A stretch of 15,019 bases of DNA. Origin: CAZBSE01 sp964578625 (lineage in GTDB: Bacteria; Actinomycetota; Humimicrobiia; Humimicrobiales; Humimicrobiaceae). The notes under the pieces are model-generated. The model did no database searches. It was not told the DNA's origin and saw only the letters and a program-made list of their open reading frames with translations. The stretch covers positions 1-15,019 of the forward strand of contig CAZODQ010000023.1 in the NCBI GenBank assembly GCA_964578625.1. Direction: 5' to 3'. Positions 1-6,063 of the stretch are shown piece after piece (the first letter of the stretch is position 1; each line of letters starts with the position of its first letter). Made by a program: the position numbers and the translations under genes.

Positions 1-21
1 TAAAATAAAAAGTTAAAATAA

Positions 22-40
22 TTACGCAAGTGCTTTCTTA
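22..40 (-). promoter_or_regulatory. LacI-type operator over a leftward promoter
   Basis: The plus strand reads TTACGCAAGTGCTTTCTTA. It matches 17 of 19 positions of the site at 1111-1129 read on the minus strand. Both have the AAG(C/T)GCTT core and a G/C pair at +/-6, as expected for LacI-family or cre-like operators. The site begins at the last base of a -10 box and extends over the expected start of transcription, so a bound repressor would block the promoter at 40-68. I infer that the adjacent LacI-family gene product binds here. CcpA is an alternative because the core resembles cre. Confidence 0.72.
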
Positions 41-68
41 TCCTATAAAAAAACGCCTGCTGTGTCAA
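40..68 (-). promoter_or_regulatory. Strong leftward promoter leaving the window
   Basis: On the minus strand there is a perfect -35 TTGACA (63-68), a 17-nt spacer containing seven T, and a -10 TAGGAT (40-45, 4 of 6 including the key first T, second A and last T). It lies just past the stop codon of the LacI-family gene and points left, so it should drive an operon outside the window. The operator at 22-40 directly abuts it. The target genes cannot be seen; in this family they are usually sugar uptake or catabolism genes. Confidence 0.65.
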
Positions 69-89
69 GTTTTGAATTTTTTTTTAATA

Positions 90-1094
90 TCATTTCCTCT
101 TTGATGTGCTTTCCCTTATAATCAGTTTGGTTTTAAAAATACATGTCTGCTTGGACAACTTTTTATTCTTTATTCTATTCAGCAGCAGTTCCATTGCAAC
201 TTTTCCTATTTTGTACCTCTCTAACCCTATAGTAGTCAGGGTAGGTGAAACTATTTCAGTCAATTTTATATTATCCAGGCCTATAACAGAAATGTCATCC
301 GGTACTTCAATACCATTAGCTTTAAAAGCCTTCATTGCTCCAATAGCCGTAAGATCATTTGAACAGACAATTGCCGTAGGAAGTACCCTTTCTTTAAATA
401 TTTTTTTAGCAGCCTTAAAACCACCTTCTATCTTATGGTCTCCTTCTAATATCTTATAATCAATTTTATTATCTCCATTGTATTTTCCTATAGCCTCAAT
501 AAATTTCCTAACTCTTATTTTTGCTGTTTTCAGTATTTTTGGCCCACTAATAAAATAAATATTTCTGTGTTTCAAAGATACCAAATGGGCTACGGCCTCT
601 ACCATACCGACTTTATAGTCGAAATACAGACTATCCACTCCAATATTTTTTTTACCCCAGTCCACCAATACAAAATTTATATCCGTATCCATAAGCTGCT
701 TTATCACAGAGCTGTCCACCTGGCTTGAAGCTACTATTATCCCGTCTATCTTCCTGTTAATTAATGCACTTATAGATTTTAAGCCTTTTTCAATATCATA
801 ATCCGTATTGCATAAAAACACGTTATAATTGTTCTTTATGGCCAGTTCTTCTACTCCCTGAACAAGTTCCGGATAAAATGGATTTCTGATATCCGAAATA
901 ACCAGCCCAACAGTGTGCGTCTTCCCAGTGGCAAGACTCCTGGCAAGCAGATTGGGCTGATATTTTAACCTTTTCATTGCCCTGAGTACCCTTTTTTTTG
1001 TCTCAGGCAAGACAAACCTGGTTTCATTGATTACATGTGAAACTGTTGTTGGAGATACTTTAGCCAGCTTTGCTATATCGTTATAATTAACCAC
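90..1094 (-). CDS. LacI/GalR-family transcriptional repressor
   Basis: A DNA-binding repressor of 334 residues, full length for the family. Residues 4-23 form the helix-turn-helix (NDIAKLAKVSPTTVSHVIN). Residues 47-58 are the hinge helix with the LARSLATG motif, whose Leu54 should intercalate in the minor groove. The rest is a periplasmic-binding-protein-like effector and dimer domain, starting THTVGLVISDIRNPFY and ending near SPTLTTIGLER. The start is GTG, chosen because AGGAG (1101-1105) lies 6 nt upstream and the sequence then opens MVNYNDIAKLAKVS as the family does. The HTH and hinge resemble the RbsR/CcpA branch, but the effector sugar cannot be named. Matched operators upstream (1111-1129) and just beyond its 3' end (22-40) indicate autoregulation and control of an operon to the left. 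The divergent neighbour is an OmpR-type regulator. Confidence 0.93.
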   Translation of the reverse strand: MVNYNDIAKLAKVSPTTVSHVINETRFVLPETKKRVLRAMKRLKYQPNLLARSLATGKTHTVGLVISDIRNPFYPELVQGVEELAIKNNYNVFLCNTDYDIEKGLKSISALINRKIDGIIVASSQVDSSVIKQLMDTDINFVLVDWGKKNIGVDSLYFDYKVGMVEAVAHLVSLKHRNIYFISGPKILKTAKIRVRKFIEAIGKYNGDNKIDYKILEGDHKIEGGFKAAKKIFKERVLPTAIVCSNDLTAIGAMKAFKANGIEVPDDISVIGLDNIKLTEIVSPTLTTIGLERYKIGKVAMELLLNRIKNKKLSKQTCIFKTKLIIRESTSKRK

Positions 1095-1110
1095 TGCATA
1101 CTCCTAAAAA

Positions 1111-1129
1111 TAAGAAAGCGCTTGCGCAA
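1111..1129 (-). promoter_or_regulatory. LacI-type operator, autoregulatory
   Basis: The minus strand reads TTGCGCAAGCGCTTTCTTA, with a perfect AAGCGCTT palindrome at 1116-1123. It lies between the promoter of the LacI-family gene and its ribosome site, overlapping the -10. It is the partner of the site at 22-40 and sits at almost the same distance from its -35 (22 versus 23 bp). A cre site for CcpA is a second possibility. Confidence 0.75.
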
Positions 1130-1156
1130 TATTCATTCTATCATAACTTCTATCAA
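1128..1156 (-). promoter_or_regulatory. Promoter of the LacI-family gene
   Basis: The minus strand has -35 TTGATA (1151-1156, 5 of 6), a 17-nt spacer and -10 AATATT (1128-1133, 4 of 6), whose last two bases fall in the operator. A TATGAT at 1140-1145 is a better-looking -10 but has no partner -35 at the right distance. The pairing given here is preferred because it reproduces the geometry of the promoter at 40-68. Confidence 0.45.
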
Positions 1157-1173
1157 AAAAAAATATATTCCAA

Positions 1174-1190
1174 TGTGCACAACATGCACA
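1174..1190. repeat. Inverted repeat in the divergent intergenic region
   Basis: TGTGCA (1174-1179) and TGCACA (1185-1190) form a perfect 6-bp inverted repeat with a 5-bp gap. TGCACA also recurs as a direct repeat at 1176-1181. It lies upstream of both the LacI-family gene and the OmpR-type regulator and could be a protein-binding site for either. No function is assigned; such a short repeat can occur by chance. Confidence 0.35.
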
Positions 1191-1250
1191 ATATATATTA
1201 AACAGCTATTATAAAAGCATCCACTTCAAAAAGTATGGAAAAGATTCCAC

Positions 1251-1275
1251 CTTATAAGAATGGATCTCTTCTAAG
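1251..1275 (+). other. AT-rich stem-loop in the upstream region of the OmpR-type gene
   Basis: CTTATAAGA (1251-1259) and TCTTCTAAG (1267-1275) pair at 8 of 9 positions around a 7-nt loop and are followed by a T-rich stretch. A smaller inverted repeat, TGGAA/TTCCA at 1236-1249, lies just before it. If transcription starts upstream this could be a weak attenuator. If it starts at the TATAAT boxes near 1308 or 1334 the hairpin is not transcribed. The rest of 1157-1368 is AT-rich with no clear gene. Confidence 0.25.
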
Positions 1276-1368
1276 AATTTATATTTTTATAATAATATAA
1301 ATTAACTTATAATATACAAGAAATTCAAACTTTTATAATTTACCGTAAAAAATAGAGTCCGTATAAAT

Positions 1369-2046
1369 ATGAAAAAAACAATATTATTGTATTCTAAAAA
1401 TAAAAAAAACATAGACAAAATAGTCAGTATCCTTGAAAGAAAAAACTATATCCTGCAGACAGAAAAAACACTAAAAGGCCTTTCTTTCCGTTCGGATACT
1501 GCCGGGCTTTTAATCATTGACATTTCCGATCAGGAATACAAAGATTACTTAGGATCTAAAGAATTAATTACAGATATTGATAAGCTTGATATGGCAAAAA
1601 TTATTATACTTGATTCTACTCAGATAAAATTTTTAACTGAAAGTGAAATTGAATTTGACGATTTTATTTTCTGCAGCCAGCTTGAAAAGGAACTTGCCAT
1701 AAGAATAAAATTAATCATTTCAAAAAAAAAGATTCTTATCCCTAAAAACAGCATCATAGTAAATAACCTCGTACTAAACCTTGACAAGTACGAGCTGTCT
1801 GTCAACCAAAAACCAATAGAGTTGACCTTTAAAGAATTTGAGCTTTTTAAACTTCTTCTTCAACATCAAGAAAAAGTTTTCAGCAGGAATAAATTGCTTT
1901 CCGCCGTGTGGGAATATGATTTCTATGGTGGCAGCAGAACCGTAGACGTACATATAAGAAGACTTCGTTCCAAAATTCCCCCACCATATAATCTTATGCT
2001 TAAAACCATAAGGAACGTGGGCTATATGTTTTCCACTCAGATCTAA
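1369..2046 (+). CDS. Atypical OmpR/PhoB-family regulator, likely nitrogen regulator
   Basis: A 225-residue transcription factor. Residues 1-118 align with a receiver domain and residues 128-223 with an OmpR/PhoB winged helix, including the recognition helix SRTVDVHIRRLRSKI (189-203). The receiver is degenerate. The acidic pair that binds Mg2+ is replaced by Tyr-Ser-Lys around residues 8-10 (ILLYSKNKK), and the conserved Lys before the last helix is missing (DDFIFCSQL). The Asp at the phosphorylation position is kept (IIDIS, Asp51). It probably works without normal phosphorylation, and no histidine kinase is present. It lies directly upstream of amtB-glnB-glnA, and both promoters there carry 11-bp-phased TTTAACA repeats, the spacing used by PhoB/PhoP-type proteins. 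The closest functional parallel is actinobacterial GlnR, also an orphan OmpR-family protein with a defective pocket. The ribosome site is weak (AGAG, 11 nt upstream). A PhoP-like role is the main alternative. Confidence 0.85.
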   Translation: MKKTILLYSKNKKNIDKIVSILERKNYILQTEKTLKGLSFRSDTAGLLIIDISDQEYKDYLGSKELITDIDKLDMAKIIILDSTQIKFLTESEIEFDDFIFCSQLEKELAIRIKLIISKKKILIPKNSIIVNNLVLNLDKYELSVNQKPIELTFKEFELFKLLLQHQEKVFSRNKLLSAVWEYDFYGGSRTVDVHIRRLRSKIPPPYNLMLKTIRNVGYMFSTQI

Positions 2047-2059
2047 CCTTATATTAACC
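2042..2059 (+). promoter_or_regulatory. Upstream pair of the 11-bp repeat
   Basis: TCTAACC (2042-2048) and ATTAACC (2053-2059) are exactly 11 bp apart and resemble the units of the main amtB box that starts at 2079. They overlap the stop codon of the regulator gene. The pair is not in phase with the main box (26 bp from the second unit to the first main unit). It may be an auxiliary binding site or chance in TTAAC-rich sequence. Confidence 0.35.
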
Positions 2060-2078
2060 AATATGGTCCTTCTGAATA

Positions 2079-2133
2079 TTTAACATAATCTTAACAGGAA
2101 TTTAACCTATCTGTAAAGTTTCAGGAGTAAAAT
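2079..2133 (+). promoter_or_regulatory. amtB promoter with four 11-bp-phased activator repeats
   Basis: The units start at 2079 (TTTAACA), 2090 (CTTAACA), 2101 (TTTAACC) and 2112 (TGTAAAG), each 11 bp from the next. A -10 box TAAAAT lies at 2128-2133, 9 bp after the last unit. There is no -35 hexamer; the repeats occupy that position, as in promoters activated by PhoB/PhoP-type regulators. The first unit begins 49 bp before the -10, exactly as at glnA. The expected transcript starts near 2140. The likely ligand is the OmpR-type protein encoded just upstream. Confidence 0.7.
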
Positions 2134-2169
2134 AACCTACATTATTAATAATAGAAGGAGTAAGATCAA

Positions 2170-3429
2170 ATGAATCCGTCAACTGTTCTAGATACATTAT
2201 GGATATTGATTGCCTCGTTTCTTGTATTTTCCATGCATGCTGGTTTTGCAATGGTAGAGGCAGGGTTCACCAGGGCCAAAAACACAGTAAATATATTGAT
2301 GAAAAATTTCATGAATGTCTCACTAGGCCTTCTGGTATTTTTCCTGGTGGGATATGGGATTATGTTCGGAAAAACCGCCGGTGGATTTATAGGGACAAAT
2401 AATTTTTTTCTTTCTATTACTGACCCGGCAAATACCCAAAATTTTGCATTCTGGTTTTTCGAAGCAGTTTTTGCTGCAACAGCAGCTACCATTGTCTCTG
2501 GTGCTGTAGCAGAAAGAATTAAGTTTTACAGTTACCTTTTTTACTGTGTAGTTATTACTTCATTTGTCTATCCTGTTGTAGGTCACTGGATATGGGGAGG
2601 AGGATGGCTTCAACAGTTAGGTATGATCGATTTTGCCGGTTCAACCGTCGTGCATTCGGTTGGTGGATTCTCTGCCCTTGCCGGTGCAATGGTACTTGGT
2701 CCAAGAATTGGTAAATACAACAAAGACGGGAGCTCAAATGCTATCCCTGGCCATAACATTGCACTTGCCACTCTTGGTGTTTTTATATTATGGTTTGGAT
2801 GGTTCGGTTTTAATCCGGGAAGCACTCTTTCCGCTTCAAGTCCGGCTATAGCTACCATTGCAGTAAATACCGCAATTGCTGCAGCTGCAGGATCATTTTC
2901 AGCGATGATGTTTGTATGGATTAAATACAGGAAGCCGGATGCATCAATGATTTTAAATGGTGCACTGGCAGGACTGGTGGGAATCACTGCCGGATGTGCT
3001 GTTGTTTCCCCGGTAAGCGCTATTATAATAGGATTGCTCTGTGGAGTGATTGTATGTATATCTATCAACTTATTTGATAGGAAATTTAGAATAGATGATC
3101 CTGTTGGAGCAATATCCGTTCATGGTATATGCGGTGTTTTTGGAACTTTATTTGTAGGACTTTTTGCACAGTCCGAATACGCAAGCCTTGCCGGATTTAC
3201 AAATACCAATGGGCTGTTTTATGGAGGCGGTTTCAGGCTTTTACTTATCCAATTTACAGGAACTGTTAGCGTATTTGTATGGACTTTTGGACTAATGATT
3301 GCCTTATTTCTTATAATGAAAAAAACCGTAGGACTCCGAGTCTCAAGGGAAGAAGAGCTTAAAGGGCTTGACATCGAAGAGCATGGTATGGAAGCTTATG
3401 GAGGATTCCAAATTTTCCAGAATGATTAA
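2170..3429 (+). CDS. amtB: Ammonium channel AmtB
   Basis: Amt/Rh-family ammonium channel of the cytoplasmic membrane, 419 residues with the expected set of about eleven membrane helices and no separate signal peptide. The pore twin histidines are His162 (STVVHSVGG) and His318 (ISVHGICG). The GMIDFAG segment carries the conserved Asp154, and TRAKN and the NPGS segment are also typical. The cytoplasmic tail GLDIEEHGMEAYG (399-411) is the conserved region that docks GlnK-type PII proteins, and a PII gene follows 33 nt downstream. AGAAGGAG (2153-2160) lies 9 nt before the ATG. In the family, AmtB conducts ammonium when it is scarce and is plugged by PII when nitrogen is plentiful. Transcription should come from the repeat-containing promoter at 2079-2133. 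Confidence 0.97.
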   Translation: MNPSTVLDTLWILIASFLVFSMHAGFAMVEAGFTRAKNTVNILMKNFMNVSLGLLVFFLVGYGIMFGKTAGGFIGTNNFFLSITDPANTQNFAFWFFEAVFAATAATIVSGAVAERIKFYSYLFYCVVITSFVYPVVGHWIWGGGWLQQLGMIDFAGSTVVHSVGGFSALAGAMVLGPRIGKYNKDGSSNAIPGHNIALATLGVFILWFGWFGFNPGSTLSASSPAIATIAVNTAIAAAAGSFSAMMFVWIKYRKPDASMILNGALAGLVGITAGCAVVSPVSAIIIGLLCGVIVCISINLFDRKFRIDDPVGAISVHGICGVFGTLFVGLFAQSEYASLAGFTNTNGLFYGGGFRLLLIQFTGTVSVFVWTFGLMIALFLIMKKTVGLRVSREEELKGLDIEEHGMEAYGGFQIFQND

Positions 3430-3462
3430 TATTGCATTATATTTATATAAAAGGAGCAAGAA

Positions 3463-3804
3463 ATGAAACTAATAATAGCGATGATTCAACCACATAAACT
3501 GCCCGATGTAAAAAAGGAACTTTTCGACAATGAGATATACAAGATGACTGTAACTAATGTACTTGGTTGTGGACAGCAAAAAGGCTATACAGAAACTTAT
3601 AGAGGAGTAATACATAAGGTCAATCTATTGAAAAAAGTCAGGTTGGAAATAGCGGTAAATGAAGACTTTGTAGAACCAACTATTGCTGCTATAAAGAAAG
3701 GAGCCTATACAGGCAATATTGGAGATGGTAAAATATTCATACTTGATCTTCCCAGATGTATAAGGATTAGAACAGGAGAAGAAGGCAGTAAAGCTATAGG
3801 TTAA
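3463..3804 (+). CDS. glnB: PII nitrogen signal-transduction protein, GlnB/GlnK type
   Basis: A PII trimer subunit of 113 residues, the normal size. ATP/ADP and 2-oxoglutarate residues are conserved: Gln39-Lys40-Gly41 at the start of the T-loop, GDGKIF (87-92) with Lys90, and Arg101/Arg103 in IRIRTGEE. The T-loop reads TETYRGVIHKVN. Tyr46 is present, but the usual uridylylation site Tyr51 is His51, and Ser49, used by cyanobacteria, is Val. Neither known covalent modification is therefore available, and control should be by effector binding alone. It is in an operon with amtB, with AAGGAG (3451-3456) 6 nt before the ATG, so by position it is functionally a GlnK, blocking AmtB. Glutamine synthetase encoded next door is a second possible partner. 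The choice between the symbols glnB and glnK is arbitrary from sequence. Confidence 0.95.
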   Translation: MKLIIAMIQPHKLPDVKKELFDNEIYKMTVTNVLGCGQQKGYTETYRGVIHKVNLLKKVRLEIAVNEDFVEPTIAAIKKGAYTGNIGDGKIFILDLPRCIRIRTGEEGSKAIG

Positions 3805-3821
3805 TAGGGATAACCAGAAAA

Positions 3822-3876
3822 TTTAACATAGATTTAACAAGTCTTTTATAGATTTTTATTAATATTAAGATATAAT
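3822..3876 (+). promoter_or_regulatory. glnA promoter with four 11-bp-phased activator repeats
   Basis: The units start at 3822 (TTTAACA), 3833 (TTTAACA), 3844 (TTTTATA) and 3855 (TTTATTA), spaced 11 bp. A perfect -10 TATAAT follows at 3871-3876 with no -35 hexamer. The distance from first unit to -10 is 49 bp and from last unit to -10 is 9 bp, identical to the amtB promoter. The 10 bases at 3821-3830 are identical to 2078-2087. The last two units are only 5 of 7 matches in AT-rich DNA, so the first pair is the firm part. A second TATAAT at 3911-3916 has no good -35. Confidence 0.7.
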
Positions 3877-3943
3877 ATCCCATAATTTATGAAATGATAT
3901 AAGTAATTAATATAATCGCTAAGAAACCAAAGGAAGTGACCAC

Positions 3944-5281
3944 ATGCAAAAAACTGATGAAATTAAAGAGTATGTATTAAAAACAGCCCACGAGAATAAT
4001 ATAAAATTTATAAGATTATGGTTCACAGATGTTCAGGGCTTTTTAAAAAGTTTTGCTATAACAGTAGAAGAACTTGAGGGCGCATTGTCGGAAGGCATGG
4101 GTTTTGACGGATCTTCTATTGAAGGGTATTCAAGGATAGAAGAAAGCGATGTTATTGCCATGCCTGATCCAAGCACTTTTCAAATTATTCCCTGGAGACC
4201 GCATGAGCAGGGTGTTGCAAGAATGATCTGTGATGTGCTGGAACCGGACGGTTCACACTTTAATGGAGATCCCAGATGGGTCCTAAAAAGAATTTTAAAG
4301 AAAGCAAAAGACATGGGGTACACATTCTACGTTGGTCCAGAACTTGAATACTTTTATTTTAAAAGTGATGAAGGAGAACCTATCATATTAGATAAGGGAG
4401 GTTACTTTGATCTTACTACTTTAGATGTCGCCGGCCCCTTGAGGAGAGACACAATATTATACACTGAAGGAATGGGAATCGGAGTTGAATACTCACACCA
4501 CGAAGTAGCTCCATCTCAACATGAAATAGATCTGAGATATACAGATGCCCTGACTATGGCAGATAATGTTATGACTTATAAAGTCATCGTCAAAGAAGTC
4601 GCAACTGAACATGGTGTATATGCTACCTTCATGCCCAAGCCTCTATTCGGAGAAAATGGGAGCGGAATGCATACCCACCAGTCACTATTTAAAGGAGACA
4701 AGAACGCATTTTTCGATAAAAATGATAAATACCACCTCTCTGAAACAGGCAAACAATATATTGCCGGGATATTAAAACACTGTAAAGAAATAACTGCTAT
4801 AAACAATCAATGGGTAAATTCCTATAAAAGACTCGTACCTGGATATGAAGCTCCCGTTTACATATCATGGGCTAGAAGAAATAGATCTACTCTGGTACGA
4901 GTACCTATGTATAAACCAAAAAAAGAGAAGGCTACAAGAATTGAATTTAGAAGCCCTGACCCTGCCTGCAATCCTTACCTTGCCTTTAGCGTAATGCTGG
5001 CAGCAGGATTAGAAGGCATTAAAAATAAATATAAACTTCCTGAACCTATTGAAGAAAATATATATGAATTAGACTCGGAAAGAAGAGAAAAAGCTGGAAT
5101 TGAAATGCTTCCCGATAATCTTTACGAAGCTATAAAACTTATGGAAAAAAGCAGTTTGGTTAAAGAAACTCTGGGAGATCATATATTCTATAAATTCATT
5201 GACAATAAAAAAATTGAATGGGATAGATATAGAATCCACGTATCTAAATATGAGTTGGAATCATATCTTTCCCGCCTATAA
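3944..5281 (+). CDS. glnA: Glutamine synthetase, type I (GSI-alpha)
   Basis: Makes glutamine from glutamate, ammonia and ATP in the cytoplasm as a dodecamer. The 445 residues match the short GSI-alpha length (about 444). Motifs in order: MGFDGSSIEGY (52-62), GPELEYF (131-137), HHEVAPSQHEID (185-196), KPLFGENGSGMHTHQSL (232-248), the flap region NSYKRLVPGYEAP (292-304), and RIEFRSPDP (332-340). It lacks the longer GSI-beta insert. The segment at 371-376 reads ENIYEL rather than the adenylylated NLYDLP loop, so control should be by feedback and transcription, not adenylylation; Arg64 in GYSRIEESD corresponds to the Arg used for feedback control in Bacillus. The AAGGAAGTGA ribosome site (3930-3939) differs by one base from the full anti-SD complement. 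It follows glnB after 139 nt with its own promoter. Confidence 0.97.
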   Translation: MQKTDEIKEYVLKTAHENNIKFIRLWFTDVQGFLKSFAITVEELEGALSEGMGFDGSSIEGYSRIEESDVIAMPDPSTFQIIPWRPHEQGVARMICDVLEPDGSHFNGDPRWVLKRILKKAKDMGYTFYVGPELEYFYFKSDEGEPIILDKGGYFDLTTLDVAGPLRRDTILYTEGMGIGVEYSHHEVAPSQHEIDLRYTDALTMADNVMTYKVIVKEVATEHGVYATFMPKPLFGENGSGMHTHQSLFKGDKNAFFDKNDKYHLSETGKQYIAGILKHCKEITAINNQWVNSYKRLVPGYEAPVYISWARRNRSTLVRVPMYKPKKEKATRIEFRSPDPACNPYLAFSVMLAAGLEGIKNKYKLPEPIEENIYELDSERREKAGIEMLPDNLYEAIKLMEKSSLVKETLGDHIFYKFIDNKKIEWDRYRIHVSKYELESYLSRL

Positions 5282-5285
5282 TAAG

Positions 5286-5332
5286 GCCAATTTAAAAATC
5301 AATAAACCTCTATCACTATTAGTAAGATTGGC
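5286..5332 (+). terminator. Possible terminator after glnA
   Basis: GCCAATTT (5286-5293) can pair with AAGATTGGC ending at 5332 (8 pairs, one of them G-T) across a long 31-nt loop, followed by a T-rich run. An AT-only palindrome at 5345-5363 overlaps the stop of the convergent gene. Convergent genes need a terminator here, but neither structure is a textbook one. Confidence 0.25.
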
Positions 5333-5351
5333 AATTGCTTATTTAAATTTA

Positions 5352-5954
5352 TTAAATAAATTTTAAAAGCAGGCTCAATACAACACAAAAACCTCCGGCA
5401 AGCATCATTTTTATACCGCTTACTATTAAGTTGCTCCTGGAGATTTTTCCTAAAAATAAGCCTACGCTAAATAATATCAAAAACGCTATTGCAAAACCAC
5501 TGTAATAACAGATATTAATGGGTATATATTTTCCAAAAATGAACGGTACTAAAGGAACAAACGCCATTAATACAGGGGAGAGGCCGTTTACTGCAGCAAG
5601 AACTCTCGTAGCAAACTTTTGAGCATCAGATATTATTGTCTCATCAAGATTATAAAGAGTTGATTCCTCTAAATCATCAAGCTCCCTTTTCCTCTCAGCC
5701 GTTTCGCTGTTATAAGCACTCCAGACTCCAGAAACACCCAGAGATATACATATTGCGGCACCTGCTACTACAACATTTTTATACTCTTTAACTCCTATAA
5801 TATAGCTTCCAAGGAGAACACCGATACTCGTAATTACTCCATCAAAACCGTTTATGGCAAAATATCTTCTTACAATTTTAGATATGTTGGCAATTTTATT
5901 GTATATTTTTATTCTTTCAATATAAGCCGTAAATATCCTTTTTATGCCATCCAT
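5352..5954 (-). CDS. VIT1/CCC1-family membrane transporter, probable Fe2+/Mn2+
   Basis: A 200-residue integral membrane protein with about five helices (roughly 36-54, 60-80, 118-140, 146-168, 178-199). The first helix carries YFAINGFDGVITSIGVLLG, matching the VIT/CCC1 opening in which an Asp (here Asp38) lines the metal path. Between helices 2 and 3 is a charged stretch, SETAERKRELDDLEES (83-98), at the place of the cytoplasmic metal-binding domain of VIT proteins, though shorter. The family moves ferrous iron or manganese out of the cytosol; the substrate here is inferred. The ATG is supported by GGAG (5961-5964) 6 nt upstream. It is convergent with glnA and is expressed alone from a promoter at 6064-6092, with a leader stem-loop at 6021-6056. 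Confidence 0.8.
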   Translation of the reverse strand: MDGIKRIFTAYIERIKIYNKIANISKIVRRYFAINGFDGVITSIGVLLGSYIIGVKEYKNVVVAGAAICISLGVSGVWSAYNSETAERKRELDDLEESTLYNLDETIISDAQKFATRVLAAVNGLSPVLMAFVPLVPFIFGKYIPINICYYSGFAIAFLILFSVGLFLGKISRSNLIVSGIKMMLAGGFCVVLSLLLKFI

Positions 5955-6020
5955 TTTAATCTCCGTTTACTTTAAAAATATTATAAATCTTTCATCTTTC
6001 AGATATCTTCCTATACTTAT

Positions 6021-6056
6021 AAGTCTTTACTTACCGATAGCCCCAGCGAAAGACTT
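6021..6056 (-). ncRNA. 5' leader stem-loop of the VIT-like gene, candidate regulatory RNA
   Basis: AAGTCTTT and AAAGACTT form a perfect 8-bp stem closing a 20-nt loop that reads CGCTGGGGCTATCGGTAAGT on the minus strand. The loop is more GC-rich than its surroundings. With the promoter at 6064-6092, transcription should begin near 6057, so the stem would be the very 5' end of the mRNA, followed by about 55 nt before the ribosome site. It matches no riboswitch class that I can recall with confidence. It could sense a metal, stabilise the mRNA, or do nothing. Confidence 0.4.
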
Positions 6057-6063
6057 TATGAAA

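Noticed and set aside
106..459. Plus-strand open frame inside the LacI-family gene
   Set aside because: It lies wholly antisense to a complete LacI-family gene and its translation has no recognisable domain.
1021..1043. GTTTCA ... TGAAAC half-sites resembling parS
   Set aside because: The halves are 11 bp apart and lack the central CACGTG of TGTTTCACGTGAAACA; the stretch encodes the conserved helix-turn-helix of the LacI-family protein.
1285..1339. TTTAACA-type box at the regulator's own promoter
   Set aside because: Although TATAAT occurs at 1308 and 1334, placing units 49, 38, 27 and 16 bp upstream gives no convincing matches, so autoregulation through this box is not supported.
2610..3068. 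Minus-strand open frame of 152 codons inside amtB
   Set aside because: It is a shadow of a strongly conserved membrane protein gene, with no recognisable domain.
6021..6056. Reading the stem-loop as a c-di-GMP riboswitch because a c-di-GMP gene is adjacent
   Set aside because: The conserved c-di-GMP-I core (GCAAAGC-type and receptor segments) is absent on both strands, and the element belongs to the leader of the metal transporter, not the HD-GYP gene.
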